From Lindgomyces ingoldianus (taxonomy: Eukaryota > Ascomycota > Dothideomycetes > Pleosporales > Lindgomycetaceae), in NCBI RefSeq assembly GCF_010093535.1, contig NW_022985185.1, forward strand, positions 837,610-901,609: 64,000 bases of DNA, given 5' to 3'. A program made the position numbers and the translations under genes. The notes under the pieces were generated by a model. The model was not told where the DNA came from. It searched no databases and saw only the letters and a program-made list of their open reading frames with translations. This document shows, piece after piece, positions 26,301-39,731 of this stretch; within the stretch, counting starts at the first letter, position 1, and each line of letters starts with the position of its first letter.

Positions 26301-27010
26301 GCTCTAGATAGCTATTGTCTACTTCTAGTTACCTAGCTAGACTGCTTTTAGCTATTCTTATTTCTCTAAACTTATAATAACTACTCTAGTAGATATCTAG
26401 CCTATTATAAACTTTATTTTATTAAAGTTGTATATGTTATTATTTTAAATGCTATACTTAGCTTTAATATTTTTTATAAAGTTAAACTAGCTTTAAATTA
26501 CTATAAAATTTTTATAAAATGCTTTTTTATAGTTATACTTATGCTTAAACTTTACTTTAAGCCTTAAGTAGTGCTTAATAAATATATTAAGCTAGTTTAT
26601 GCTAATATAGCCTATATTATACTTATTATGTAAAAAATTAGCTATATTAGCTATAGCTACTAGCTAGAGGGGAAATTCTTATACATTTAGCTTAAGTATG
26701 TGCTAAATAATTACCTACTTTTTATTATTATCTAGCTTTTATTAGTTAGCTATATAATTAGCTTAAAAAGGTTATCTAGTGTGTTAGTTACTTATTATTT
26801 TTTAAAAAAAACTTTATAAATAGCTATAGCATGTTACTTAAAAAGTGTTATATTTTATTTAAAAGCTTAAAGTATAAGCTATATTTAACATTCTTTTTAC
26901 ATGTCTAAGTAGTGTTATTAAAAATGCATTAGTGTAAAAAAATTAGTGTAGTAAAGTCTTAGTAAAAGTAAGTAACTTAAGTGTGTAAGCAACTTGCCTG
27001 TAAAGTACGT
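23312..27010 (-). mobile_element. Fot1/pogo-like family E, copy E1 (1869 bp plus F1)
   Basis: Both termini are present: ACATACTTCACAGGC at the left and GCCTGTAAAGTACGT at the right, with target TA on each side. Within the TIR the word GTTGCTTAC-type occurs twice, a likely pair of transposase binding sites. Without F1 the length is 1869 bp, agreeing with E4 (1866 bp). The transposase reads on the minus strand and is ruined by RIP. It is inserted in H gag. Confidence 0.92.
24184..26011 (-). mobile_element. Fot1/pogo-like family F, copy F1 (complete, 1828 bp)
   Basis: The termini are ACGTACCTAACAGGTTAGCC and GGCCAACCTGTTAGGTACGT, with TA on both sides (24182-24183 and 26012-26013). The word AGGTTAGC is repeated within the TIR. 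The interior is related to family E but diverged, and the transposase reads on the minus strand with many stops. Removing F1 restores E1 as seen in E4 (40905-40935). Confidence 0.93.
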
Positions 27011-27137
27011 TAACTTATAATAAAAGATATATAGAATATTAAAGAGAAAAAAAAAACAGGTATAACAACATAGAAGTTAGAATAGACTCTAAAAAAAGGC
27101 CCCTTAATATAATAAAAAGCTAATAGACTTTAGTTAT

Positions 27138-27555
27138 GTAAAACACACCTAAGATGCGTACAATATAGCTTAGCAGCTCACTAGGTACAGGACTGCTCCT
27201 AGCTTCTAGCAGTTATCAAGCGCATTGCAACTGCTACTATTAGCAAAGATCACGCTGTAAGCAGCAGCTAAAGAGGGTTTGTTCTAATTCTTTCTCTTCT
27301 TTAGCTTAATTTTAAGCTCCCTTTTGTACGTAAAAATTAAGCTTTGGAGGGGGTAATGCGACGGCGTGTACTGCGTCACATGCTCTGCGGCATCAGCTCC
27401 TTCGCTTGCGCAACGAGTAGCATCTTAGTGCTACAAGTAGCGCCTTGGCAGAGGGCACACATGTATATTTAAACTCGCAGAGCAGCTCCTCTGCTCCTTA
27501 GTTTAATCTAGTTAGATTACACCACCTCTTGCTTGTAGCTTGAGCATACTGACTG
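27138..27555 (+). repeat. GC-richer LTR-like insert in H gag
   Basis: This 418-bp stretch keeps CpA and CpG sites and interrupts the RIP-mutated gag. It starts TGTAAAACACACC and ends CTGACTGTGACA. A purine run GGAGGGGG at about 27346-27353 is followed by a TG-initiated, TATA-containing (TATATTTAAA near 27471) 199-bp stretch ending in ACA. So the right half may be an LTR preceded by a polypurine tract. I could not find matching 5-bp flanks, and no second copy lies in the window. Confidence 0.5.
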
Positions 27556-30214
27556 TGACACCTATAGTACCTTTAAAAAAAAGTAGAAGTTTTTAAAAAA
27601 GTAATAAACTACTTCTAAATAAAAAATAAAAGAAATAGCTTAAAAAAAGAGCCTATCTAACCTATAAAAAAGTAGGCTACTTTTATTAAAAATGTCTAGA
27701 CTCTAGAAATCTAAAGAATAAAAATAAAAAACTAGCTATAAAAGCTATAAGTATAAAATAAAGTCTAATTTTAGAAAAAATTTATAACAGACTTAATAAA
27801 TAACTCTACTAGAGATGTAAAGCTAACTATAAACTACTAAACTATTTTAAAAACTACTAGGAAGTAGAAGTCTAGAATAACTATAAGGTTCTCTAGGCAC
27901 TTAAATAAGCTGCTGTTTTTAAGAGATAGCGTAATTTAACATAAGTAGTAAACTATGTTAAAAATATAGAGAAAAAGAGAAAATAAATTCCCTTTAAAAT
28001 AACTAATAATAGGCATACTAATAAAAAAACTTGCCTATTAATTCTATTATAGAGAATGTTAGAAATGCATAGCTACTTATAACTAAGACTATTATAAGAA
28101 ACAATATTATAAAGTACATATTAATAATAACATAAAAATGTATAAAGTTATCTTAAACATTACTAAAGTACACTACAGCATCTTAAATAAAATATAAAGA
28201 TAGAAGTTCTTTTAGAAAATTCTTTATAATAAAGAAAGCCTAAAATAGCTAAGTACGCCTTTCTAAACTCTAAGCTCTTACTAGAAAAGGTTTAAGACAC
28301 TGCTCTTAGCACTTATAATAACCTAAAAAGAACTTAAAACTTAATAGACTAACTAGTACTATATTCTTTATAAAAGTAAATAATATAAGGAATCTAAATG
28401 TTAGTATAAAAAACACTCTCTTTAAATTATAAGAATAAAACAATACTCTAGATAGATATAAGTACAGCTAATACTAGTTTATATAAACCTAAAAAAATGC
28501 CTATTTAAATAGTACCTATGTACTAACTAATATTATGTATAGCACTAGCCTATAAAACACTAAGTAAGGTAGTAGCTAAGATTAACAAAAGAAAATAATA
28601 TAAGTAACAACACCTTAAAAAAATAGCAACTAAATGTAAATGCTGTATTACTTTTACTATAGCTTTAGACTAGATTACAAACAGATATCATAGACAGATT
28701 ATAGAAAATGCAGAAGTTATGTCTTTTAGTACTTTTAGTAGAAAGCACACTAGTAAAATAACTAACTTCTCTAACACTACTAAGTTAAAGATAAAAACTA
28801 CTTATTAAAAGACTGTATAATCTAAGGACACTAGTAATATAGAACCTAGACAGACTAGATAAGTGTATAGAAAGAAGCTATAAATAGCATTAAGCTAGAT
28901 AAAACATTAAACTATAACAAGATTCACTACAACACTAAGGTTCTTATAGTAGTAAAATAAGAAGTTAGCAGAAGCCTTACTATAAAGTTTACTTTAAAAG
29001 GAAAAAAAAGAGTTGCATTAATAGATAGTAGATGTATGTTTATAGCTATTAACTTAAATTAAGTTAACTATTAAGACATACTATATTAAGTAAAAAAAAA
29101 ACCTTTTAAGGTCTTTTTAGTAAACACTTTTTTAATTAAATTTAGAGAAGGTTATATATAACTAGAGATAGTTAAGCTAGAATTATAAATAAAAAATATA
29201 TATAACTAAAAGTCTTTAAGTATCTTACCTCTTAGAAGTAAGTACTAAGTAATACTTAGCTATAACTAGCTATACTAGTATAACTTAAAGATTAACTAGA
29301 GGAACATAACTATCTAGACCTCTAAACAACATGCTACTATAACCTAGTTAGCATGCTACAGAGACAACTGCTTAGCACACAAGCAAGTAAAGCAAGAGGC
29401 TAGCTAGTATTCTAGAAAACATAAGCTAAAGAAGTTCCTCTACTAAAAACTAGAAGCCTATGCTATCTAAATAATAATAAAAGAACAAAAAAATAACATT
29501 AAAAAATATACTTACTAATAAAAAAGTAAAGTAGGCTAGTATGTACTAGCTAGCATAACAACTAGAACATGTAATTTCTAAGAAATACAGTAACTACTAA
29601 GATATATTTAAAACTTCTAAAGACCTAAGAGAACTCCTACTAACGTACTTCACAGGCGAGTTGCTTACACACCTGAGTTGCTTACTTTTGCTAAGACCCT
29701 ACCCTAACAAACTCTATTATAGCCTATAACAACCTGCTTTAGCACTATATAGTATAGTACAGTCTAGAATATTATTTAGATACTACTTTTACTTTTTACT
29801 TATATATTTATATGTTATGCCTAGTCTAATTGCACTATCTATAGCGCCTTTAGAATAGCTTACCTACTTTAGCTTACACCTGCTTCTTTGCCTTCTTTCT
29901 ATTACTACACGCTTTAAACTTCTTTAGAGCTGTTAAGCATAGGCTTTTTTAAATTATTAAAGTTTTTTCTACTTTAATCTACTTTTTTATGTAATTTATA
30001 TTATGTAGTAGCCTTATTAGCTGCTTAAAGCTTAGTAATTTCCTATTACACTAATACTAGCTTATATATAATTATTACTACTCTTTTTAAAACCTTTTTA
30101 AACACTTTAACTATAAAAGTTAGTAAACTATTTATATACTTTTAAATTTTTATTTTTATAAGCATTAATTATAACTTAAGTTTTAAAGTATTACTTAGAG
30201 TTTATAACTACTAG

Positions 30215-30504
30215 TGTAACGATTCGTAGAATCGTTCCATCTCGGGTCGCTCGGATCCTATCCGAAGGGTCCCTGTATCAGCCCTGACCATAACTTAACC
30301 TAGTCCCCTGCAGTTACCTCTATTCCCTTATGTATTTAGTCGCACCTTGCCTCTGTAGCTAGCTTAGTAGTTTTCTAATATCCTACGTATAAGGCCTATA
30401 GGTGTTATTAGTATTCCTAGGTCTCTAAGTCCCTACGCACTTCTATATACCTTTAAGTAGATTTATACTACATTTAGACCTATTATCTTGCCTACGCTAT
30501 TATA
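30215..30504 (+). repeat. 5' LTR of A2
   Basis: Starts TGTAACGATTCGTAGAATCG and ends CTACGCTATTATA, a RIP-altered GCCGTTACA end. The right half is more mutated than the left. Confidence 0.95.
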
Positions 30505-30639
30505 TTATATTAAAAAACTTACTTTTACTAGTAACAGCTTTATTAATAATATTATATTAATTATTTATTTAACTATGTCTAACTCTAAGAAGTAGCTAAT
30601 TTAGTTTAAGTTATAGTTTTTACACACTATTACATTAAA

Positions 30640-33600
30640 TTATTTAGTTAGTATAAATAAAATCTTAGAAACTTTTTATTAACTAAAGCTTTTAAGTTTA
30701 AAACTTTTTATTACTTATAATTAAAATTGCCTTTAGAAAAGTTGTAAAAAGTGTACTAAAGTAAAAACTTAAAAACTACTAATAACTTATTAAAATTAAA
30801 GATAACTACTAATGCCTAACTCTTAACTACTATTAAATTTTATTATAAAAACTATAACCTATTCTAGCTGCAGCTAAAGTAAGATGCTTACTTTTAGAAC
30901 TAAATAACTACTTACTTTAATAGCTAAACTTTTTTTTATAAAACTTAAAGCTAAAAACTTACTAGATTTAAAGTTAAACTAGAGTAATATAGCCTTTAAA
31001 GACTAAGTTGCTTAATTAAAAGTATAAATTAAATAGCTAACTAAATTAAAAACTATTAGTCTTAATTAACCCCTACTAACTACTAAATTACTTATAATAA
31101 TGCCTTAAATTACCTTTGCTACTCTAATAGTAAAAGACTTTTTAGGCACTTTTAAGCTCTCTTAAAGCTACCTTACTAAATATATGCCTAAGATTAAGAA
31201 CTTTACAGACAGCAAAAAACTTATGTTTAAATAATAGTAAGCCTTTATTATAGACAGACTTAACATTAATTTAGATTACTATTAGAGTAAGTGTGCACAC
31301 ATAGTGTTAGTATAGAGACACACTGCTAGTATTATAAAGAAATACCTAGAGCCTAGATACTTAGCTAAATTAGATAACTTTTAGTTTAAAAACATAAAAA
31401 AAATAATTAAGCTTTTATAAACTTACTTTATTACTAGTAATAAAAAGATAGAGGCGCAACAGGCGTTTTAAACTTTAAAAATAGGTAAAAAAAAAAGTGT
31501 TTTTTACTTTTAAAGCTTACTTTATTAGTGCTGCTATTAAAGAGTTTATATTAAAAGTAGAATAGTTTTTCTACTTATAAAAAAAGATACTACCTAGCCT
31601 AAAAGTACTAAACTTAAGTTTTAAGCACACTTAAAAAAGCTTTTTTAAAACTATAGTAGCTTACCTAACAGCTTATAACATAAAAAGAAGAAATACCTCT
31701 GCTATTTTAAAGTAAACTATTAATCTTACCTAATAGTTTACTATTAGACCTAGTACAGATTAGTCTTAAAAGGTTTCTAGTAATACATCTAAGGCAGTAT
31801 ACTATTCTAGTGCACCCTAACCTGCACTTTTATTAGTACCTTAGTTTACCTTAATTACCTATAGACAATCTAGCTAGACACCTGCCTTAGAAAGACAGAC
31901 AACTTCTAGCAACTGTTATAATTATAAAAAACTAAAATATTTTGCTAGCAACTGCCCTATCTCTAGAGTATAAGAAATAGAGGTAGAGTAGTAAAATTTT
32001 AAAAAAGAATTTATAAACATAAATAATTTTAATCTAGATGCCTTCTAAATAAGAAATAGTAATACCTAAAAAAACTTTTTATTTTAGGCTTAAGTAAGTA
32101 TAATCTATTAAATATTAATTTATTATACTTACTTAAAGAAAAACACTTCTAAGTCCCTACTGTTTTGTATTTAAAAAGCATTAAAGTCTATTTAAATTTT
32201 TTAGTTAATACTAGTGCTTATAGTTTTTTATTTATTAACTTACTAACTACTAAGTTATTATTTTAATGCCTTTATATTCTTATTTAATGCTTACTATTTA
32301 AAGTTATAGTTAAGGGCTTTTAAGATTAGATCTAAGCCCCTGTATACTAGTATATCTGCCTACACATATAAATTAATAGAAGAAGCATCTAAAACTGCCC
32401 CTTTGTTATTATAGACTTTAGCTCCTAGGATTGCATTATTAGCATTAAATAGTTATGTTGTTTTAAACTCTATCTAGATATAGAGAGGAATTAGATTATA
32501 TAGCCTAGTAAATATCTGCCTACCTACAAACCTTTGCTGCTCTTACTTATGTAATTAATTAACTATCTAGATAATTTCTGCATTGCTTATCTTAATAACA
32601 TTTTTATCTACTCTAAAGATAAGGCAACCTACATCCTCTATATTAAGAAAGTCTTAGAAAGGCTCTAGTAAGCAAGATTATAAGTAAAGATTAAAAAAAG
32701 TAAATTTTATATTACTTAAATAAAGTATCTTAGCTATATACTTTTAAATAAAGGACTAGAGGTTAACCTAGAGAAAGTAGAGGTGCTATGTAACTAGCAG
32801 GCGCCTACTACTGTAACAGCTGTAAAATCCTTCCTAGGCTTTACTAAATTTTATTAGCAATTTATTCTAAAAAAATTTTATATAGCAAAACTAATTATTA
32901 CGCTTTAGAGCCTTACTACTCTTTTTATATAGACTTTAGAGTATAACATAGCTTTTAAAAAGCTAAAGTCTATGCTACTAAGTATACCTACACTTTACTA
33001 TTTTAACTTTATGTTGTAAACTAAAATTAAAACTAACGCTTTTAATAAAGTAGTAGCAGAAGTTCTTTTTTAGAAATAAGTAGATAAAAATTAGTGCCTT
33101 GTATTATTCTATAGTAAAGTCTTATCTAGTTTAGAGCTAAACTAGAAGATACATAATAAGAAGCTATTTGCAATTATTACTATGTTTAAATAATAAAGGG
33201 CTAAGCTTATATCTATAGTAATAAGCACCCTAGTATATACTAATTATTGTTTATTAAAGTACTTTATAATAACAAAGGTGCTAAATGCTTGTTAGGTCTG
33301 TTAAGCTAAAAAGTTAGCTTAGTATTACTTCTAAATTAAGTACACCTCTAGTAAGAATAACACTAGGGTAGACATTCTTAGTTGTTATAAATAAGATATA
33401 GAAAATTTAAAAGTAGCTTAAACTAATAATAAGTTAAGAGTCTTACTAAGACTGCACTAACTACACCCCTAAATTAACTCTAAACTAGCCTAGTACTATA
33501 TTACTTAAATAACAACTTAAGTAGCTATGCTAAATATTATAAAAGAACTAGACTAGGTTATGTCTTTAAATTTTTTAAAATTAATTAACATATTACTTTA

Positions 33601-35060
33601 AAAGAATTAAGCTTTTTTTACATAAAAGTAAAAACTTTTACTCTACTATTATTAGATAAAAAATAGACTACTTTTCTATGCTAACTATTTATGTGTTTTA
33701 GTAGACTTACTACTATGCACCTAACTTATCTAAGAAGTTTATAATTAAGTATCTTTAGCACACCCTAGTGCTACTAAGACCTATTAGTTACTGTCCTAAA
33801 AGTACTACTAAAAGGGTATAAAGGCTACTTATAAATAATACATACAGAATTACCTCTTTTATTATAAGGCTTATCTAAAATAGACCTAAACTCTAGGCTT
33901 TATTTACTCTCTACTAATTCCTGCTTAACTAATGCAGCACTTGTGCATTAACTTTAAGGAGTTTCTTAAAGACAAGTCTAGATATAATTAGATTATAGTT
34001 ATAATTAATTACTTATTAAAATAAGCTATTTCTATCCCCTACTATAAAATAATTAACGCTTAAAGAATAGCTGCTTTATTTATTTAATAAGTGTACTATT
34101 TTAGCTACACACTTAAAACTATTATTTTTAATTAAAGACCTTAGTTTATATTTAGTTTCTAGTCTAAATTTTATTAAATTTTAGGTGTAAAAGTTAAGCT
34201 CTCTACTACTTATTATAAAAAAATAAATAGCTAAATAGAGATTATAAATAAGTATATTAATTAAAAACTAAAGCTTTTTATATTTTTTTACTAAAATAAC
34301 TAGAGTTTTTTACTGCCTTTAATTAATTAAGCTTAGATAACCTTACTTTATGTAATAATTAAAATGTTTTTATATTAAGTCTTATATAGCTCTAAACTAT
34401 ATTAAAGCTAGGACTAGAAACATTCTATAGAACCTATCACAGCCACAGATAAGCTAAATTATAAGAATGCCCTAGTATTAGCAACCTACATGCATGTAGC
34501 CTAGGAGTTAGCTAAGACCTATATAAAAAAGGCTTAGAATTAGATGTAAACTATAGTTAACTGCTACTACTAGCTAGTTAACTAAAAGGTTAGTAACATA
34601 GTTTACCTAAACACTAAGAACTTTGCTATTTAAAGACCTAGCTAAAAACTATCTAAATAATAAAAAGGCCTCTTTAAAGTACTTAAATAAGTTAGAAACT
34701 TATACTACTTAAAGCTACTTTTAAAGTTAAAGATACATAATATTTTTATACTAAATATGCTTTATAAAGACCTTTAGAATCTGCTTTTAAAACAAGAACC
34801 TCTAAAACTCCCTAGAATTACTATTAATAAAGTAGAAAAGTAAAAAGTAAAGAAAATACTTACTAGCAAGCTCTACTAAAAAATACTTAAGTACTAGGTA
34901 AAATAAGTAAAACACAACTTTAATTTAGTTTAGTATAAGGCTTTAAATTTTATAGAGTCTTCTTATAAACTAAAGGCTTTTTATAATAAGCATTTAAATT
35001 AGCTAAGACCTTTAAAGGCCTTATATAAGTAGATTAAAGCTTTTAAAGCTAGTATAAAAA
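30640..35060 (+). pseudogene. A2 gag-pol remnant with truncated RT
   Basis: In order: gag (30640-31750), a nucleocapsid-like region (about 31890-31990), protease (about 32180-32400), truncated reverse transcriptase (32480-32960, with YLNNIFIYS for the usual YLDDILIYS), RNase H (about 32990-33400), integrase (about 33640-34480) and a chromodomain-like end (about 34860-35050). The D-to-N changes in the RT catalytic block are G-to-A, as RIP produces. Frames are broken throughout. Confidence 0.7.
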
Positions 35061-35883
35061 GCATAAATTACTTAGTAGATAATAAGGTATAAAAGTAAAA
35101 AGTTAGATTATATTTTTACATAATATTATTACAACTTTATAGACATGTTGCTTAAGAGGTCTAATAGTAAGCTATTAGACACCTTTAGACTCTCTTTTTC
35201 CTTCTTCTTTACTTTTCTTTTTTTTCTCTTTTCTCTTCTTTCTTCTTTCTAGACTCTCTCTAAACCCCCTTTGCTTTATCCTTAGCTACCTAAAAGCACT
35301 ATAATGTCTACCTAAAGGTTAGACACTAAAGCCTTTAGAGCTAAAACTTATTAAAGCAGCTTAGTATTTTAGTAAAATAAAGCTACTTAAATACTAGCTA
35401 TAGAAAGCTTAGCTTTCTAACTCTTTATAACTTACACTACTTACGCTAGGTTCTAAGTAAACTTTAAAATAGCTTTAAAAGCCCTCTTTTTATTTTTCTT
35501 ACTTCTTATGTTTTAGGCTGCTGCCTATAGCTTAAGATAGCTCTAAAAAACTAGAAATTTCTCCTTATAATATAAAAGGACCTACGCGCGTGTTAGTAAA
35601 CTATACCTTAGCTATATTAAACTATATTTATATAAAGTTATATTTTTTATTATGTAAAGTGTAATACTTATATTTCTTTAATCTAAAGGACTAAAAAGAG
35701 AACTTAACTTAAAGGCTATAAGCTAAGGCGTAGGCAGCCTAAAAGCAGATAACTTAAAACGCCTTTAAAGAGGCTCTAGAAGAGGGGCAGAGCAGCATAG
35801 TAATTTTCTTTAATGCTATAATTAGTTAGCAGACTAAGCTATAAAATGTTAGGTGCATAACAATACCTATAAAGTAGAGATTT

Positions 35884-36163
35884 TGTCCGTACGTAGCAGC
35901 AGCGTCGCGGCCTGGATACGAACGATCGCGCACGAGCAGGATCACGTATCTATGTCACATGATGCTCGTGCGCGAACCTCTGTGCGCGAACATCTAGATA
36001 TCCCCCTTTTCCTCTGTACAGAGGAAAGACAAGAGCAATAGAACTAGAAACATGTTGCCCTTACCTTACCTACCTTATATACTGTGCACACTGTACACTA
36101 CTCTTACTCTTGCTACTTAAGTGCTTATACTATAAGCAGCTAGCTGTTAGAGCCTATTTAACA
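35884..36163 (+). repeat. 5' LTR of D2
   Basis: TGTCCGTACGTAGC..CCTATTTAACA. It is the least mutated D LTR, with intact CpG-rich words such as GAACGATCGCGCACGAGC. A hairpin-capable GCGCACGAGCA and TGCTCGTGCGC pair is centred near 35948. The open frame at 35853-36041 is incidental. Confidence 0.95.
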
Positions 36164-36199
36164 CTAATTAGTAGTTAATTTAATTAACTATAAATTAGC

Positions 36200-36562
36200 A
36201 AGAGTAATAATAAAGTACTTATACTTTATAAGGTACTTTATTTTATTACCTATCCCTTAGGAAAAGTAACAGCAGAGTACTTACACCTTATAAAGTACTT
36301 TGTTTAGTTACTTATCCTTTAGGATAGCAGATTAATCCTTTGCATTATACAGCAAGCTTTGCTACTATATAAAGTAAAAAGGAGATAGTGTAAGACGCAC
36401 ACTAAAGCTACTAAAGCTGCATAACTTAGCAGCTAGACAATAGCACATTAATCCTTTACATCACACAGCAAGCTCTGCTACTGTACAAAGTAAAAAGGAG
36501 ATAGTGTAAAGCGCACACTAAAGCTATTAAAGCTGCACAACCTAGCAGCTAGACAACAGCAG
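36200..36562 (+). repeat. Two tandem duplications in the D2 leader
   Basis: A 116-bp unit starting ATTAATCCTTTGCATTA at 36331 is repeated from 36447 with about 90% identity. Just upstream, a roughly 62-bp unit with AGTACTTATACTTTATAAGG (about 36214) is repeated at about 36276. Both lie in the untranslated leader between the LTR and gag. The D1 leader is not in the window for comparison. Confidence 0.8.
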
Positions 36563-36899
36563 TACCTGCGTAATTTACTAGAAAAGTAATTAACTATACT
36601 ATTATAATAAAATCTTATTAGCAACTAATAACTCTATGTAATAATAAGAAAAATAAGGAATAATTCCTATTATATAAATAACTTATAAAAAACATAGGGA
36701 TATTAAAGGCAACACTATAGAACAAGACTAGTCTAGAGTACTAGAATAATAAGATTAACATGTTAGAGGCTCTAATAAGCCTATAAACTTAATTATACAT
36801 AAGTTGCATAATTGCTAATCTACGCATAATAACTTAAAAAGGCGCTACTCTTCTAAGTGTGTACATAGAGGATTTTAAAAAATAGACACTATAAGACTT

Positions 36900-38520
36900 C
36901 TTAGCACTTAGCTGCGTGTTTAAAAGGGAGCTTATATAAGTGCTAGAGGACAAGAGAATCACACTACAGCTAAGTACTAAAGGTACCTAAGCCTAGAAGC
37001 TATATAATATAGCATAAAAGAAGGTAATTGCACTAAAAAGGCTTTATATGTAACCTTTATTACTATATAAGGCTCTGCACAGAAGCAGACTAAACATAAT
37101 GCTACTATTAACACTAAACATACTAGCATTACCTGCTTCTACACCTTAGCTAGCACTACACTAATCACTGTATAAACAATACATGCCACCCTACCTAACG
37201 CCTGCTCCACACCCTTAATCGTACACACCACCGCCTGCAGTAGTGTATGCACTACTGATACTACCTGCACAATCTATACCACATTACAACCTGTATAAAC
37301 TTCCACCCTAGAGGGAAACTGCTAAAGAAAAACTCCTAGCAGACAAGATTATACAATTTTAAAAAGCATAAAAAAAAGATAATAACTACACAAGTTAACT
37401 ATATAACATTTTTATAAATAAAATAAAGATCTTTATTAATCTATATTAATAGCTAAATATCTAGGAAACTTAGTATACAGACATCTTTCTAGATATTCTA
37501 GAAGGTTAGGCAAATATGCACTATATGCACAACATAGGCCCTAGAAATAACTAGAAGCATTTATACAACACTTTAAGCATTATAATAAAGGATTTTGCGT
37601 AAAGAGAAGAGAAGAAACTATAGAAAGTAAAGTTCTGTGTAAAGGGTAAAACTATTTTAGTAAAGAAGTAGCCTATTAAGTTTAACAGCAGAAAGATTAA
37701 ACTTACACATAACATAGTAGTTCTTACTTAGAAGGGATAAGTAAGCTACCTTTATATAATTAACTTAAAGGATAAAGATGCTGCACAACAATATGTTAAG
37801 TAACATGTAAAAAAGGCATATATTGCATCTGTGTGTTAACTAGAGGCAGCATTTAACCTCTTTATTACTGCATAAACTATAGACCCTTTGCACAACAACA
37901 TTAACACACTTAACACATAAATCTAATAGCAGATAGATAATAGTAAGCGTAGACTTACCTTTTTACTATTATAGCTTAATTATGTAAAGCTGTTTATCTT
38001 TATAGATAGATTATTTACTAATAATAAAAACCTTAGCTTACAGCTAGAATTCTTAATTATATTAAGTAATAAAGACTATATAGAGTAAAGCAACTACTTT
38101 AAAATACTAGGCAACATTATACACTAGAATTCTACTAAGTGTAAAAGAGTAACTAAGAGTGTCTTTACTAGTAAACTATATAGAATAGTTAGAGGGTTTA
38201 ATAATGTAATTACTCTTAGTATAACTTTATAGTAAATTATATAAACGCTTAAACTACTACTAATTCTAGTAGTAATCTGCATAGATTTAAGGTCTCTATA
38301 TAATTACCTTATTAAGCTAGGCACTACTAGTAAAAAGTAACTTATAATTAACATTATATTACTCTGCAAATTGTATAAGAAGAGGGAAATTACTAAAATA
38401 AGGTAGATTAATAGTAAAGACAACTTAGTAGATACATGTATAAAGAAAACACTAAACTAGGCTTTTTAATTATTAGTCCTAACTAACTGCCTCTCTGTCT
38501 AGATAGAAGCATCTATAGAC
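36900..38520 (+). pseudogene. D2 gag fused to RNase H end of pol
   Basis: A proline-rich gag-like stretch (about 37130-37330) is followed at about 37566 by sequence matching D1 from about 11250, i.e. late pol. The RNase H domain (about 38000-38520) keeps an almost open frame, including DGSFANNK-like and SKDNLVDT phrases typical of fungal copia RNase H. The junction lies at AACACTTTAA, shared with the D1 copy, which suggests a microhomology deletion. It cannot encode a complete polyprotein. Confidence 0.65.
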
Positions 38521-38635
38521 TAGCTAGACCTTATACGCAAAGATGCTCTAGACTAACTAGACTAATAACACCTTTATATAAGGCCTATCTCTTTTATTTT
38601 TTTTATTATACGCACTTATTTTTCTTATTACAAGA

Positions 38636-39210
38636 TTAGAAGAGAAGAATATATAAGAAAGACAGTCTATTTATCTAGTATATAGGAGAAGAAAAAGCTA
38701 CCACCCCTTATATATAGTAGTCACAATGCAGACCACAGCTCTACTATACGCATAAGGCGCAGGCATTAGCCTAGAAGTTAGCTAACACATAACACTTAAT
38801 AAAAGAAAAGGCACTAGTAGTGCTACTATAACAACAAGCACATAGAGTTGCTAGGACCTAACTATAACTCTAGACTAAGACTGCACAGAAGTACCTCTTA
38901 CAACACACAACCTTTGCTGCCCACAGCTGCAGATTAGTGCTAGCAGGTAAGATAACATTAATATTATAAGACAGCAAAGCTGCTACATGCTACTTTTTAG
39001 CTTATTTATAATTAGCATTTTATATAAAAAGGAAGCAGAAGAGCTAAAGGATCTATATATTTATGCTAAGACACTAAATAAACTACTAATTAGTAGCAGA
39101 ACTAGTTAGAAGGGTAACACAAATGCGCCCTAGGCTGCTAGACTGCACAAGGACGTTAAAGACGCCCGCACTAACAGCGCTAGAAGTAGAGGAGGAAGGC
39201 TAGAGAGACA

Positions 39211-39287
<77 letters not shown>

Positions 39288-39295
39288 GCGGGAGT
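38636..39295 (+). other. D2-specific 660-bp segment with CT/GT microsatellite
   Basis: Between TTATTACAAG and ATCTGTCACTG, which are nearly adjacent in D1 (12318-12340), D2 has about 660 extra bases. They contain no recognisable domain. They end in a (CT)n(GT)n microsatellite at 39211-39285. Either D2 gained an insertion or D1 lost it; no TSD is evident. Confidence 0.7.
39211..39285. repeat. (CT)n(GT)n microsatellite
   Basis: Nineteen bases of CT repeat are followed by about 55 bases of GT repeat with one interruption. The minus-strand open frame across it is a poly-HT by-product. Confidence 0.97.
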
Positions 39296-39731
39296 ATCTG
39301 TCACTGTTAGCACTGTATAAAAAGAGAAAAGAGTTAGGGAATAGTACAGTAGGGCTTAGAGAGTAAAGGATAAAGAAGAGAAGGTAAAGGAGAAGAGAAG
39401 ACCTTATTATATACACCTCCCTACACACCTGCCTACGCAAAGATCTTACACTATTCTAGCACAAAACCCTGCATAAAATAGTTTATACACTACTAAATTA
39501 CTTATAAGGCAAGCGCATAAAGGCTAGATAATAATAGCCTAAAACACTCTACACTATTTATAGAGCTATTTACATAGCGCAACTAGCCTATTTTAATGTA
39601 CAGCATTACTAAGGCAAGTCCTAATAAATAGGGTAAAGTAAAGGCAGAATGTAATTAGATAGACCTACACAGGCAAAAAAGAGGTAACGCGTACAGAAGG
39701 TAACTCTTTAGACAAAAAGAAAAGTTGCTAG

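Larger units (their letters stand above)
22713..29640 (+). pseudogene. H gag and aspartic protease remnant (interrupted)
   Basis: Gypsy gag-like sequence at 22718-23310 continues at 27013-27137 and 27556-28950 once E1 and the 27.1-27.6 kb insert are set aside. A cysteine/histidine-containing stretch near 28030-28110 may be the nucleocapsid knuckle. The protease follows at about 28980-29300, with the readable active-site phrase VALIDSRC (normally a DSG motif; G to R here). E4 then interrupts the element. Stops are frequent, so no product is expected. Confidence 0.6.

Noticed and set aside
39180..39440. 86-codon minus-strand frame with poly-His/Thr
   Set aside because: It is a translation of the GT microsatellite.
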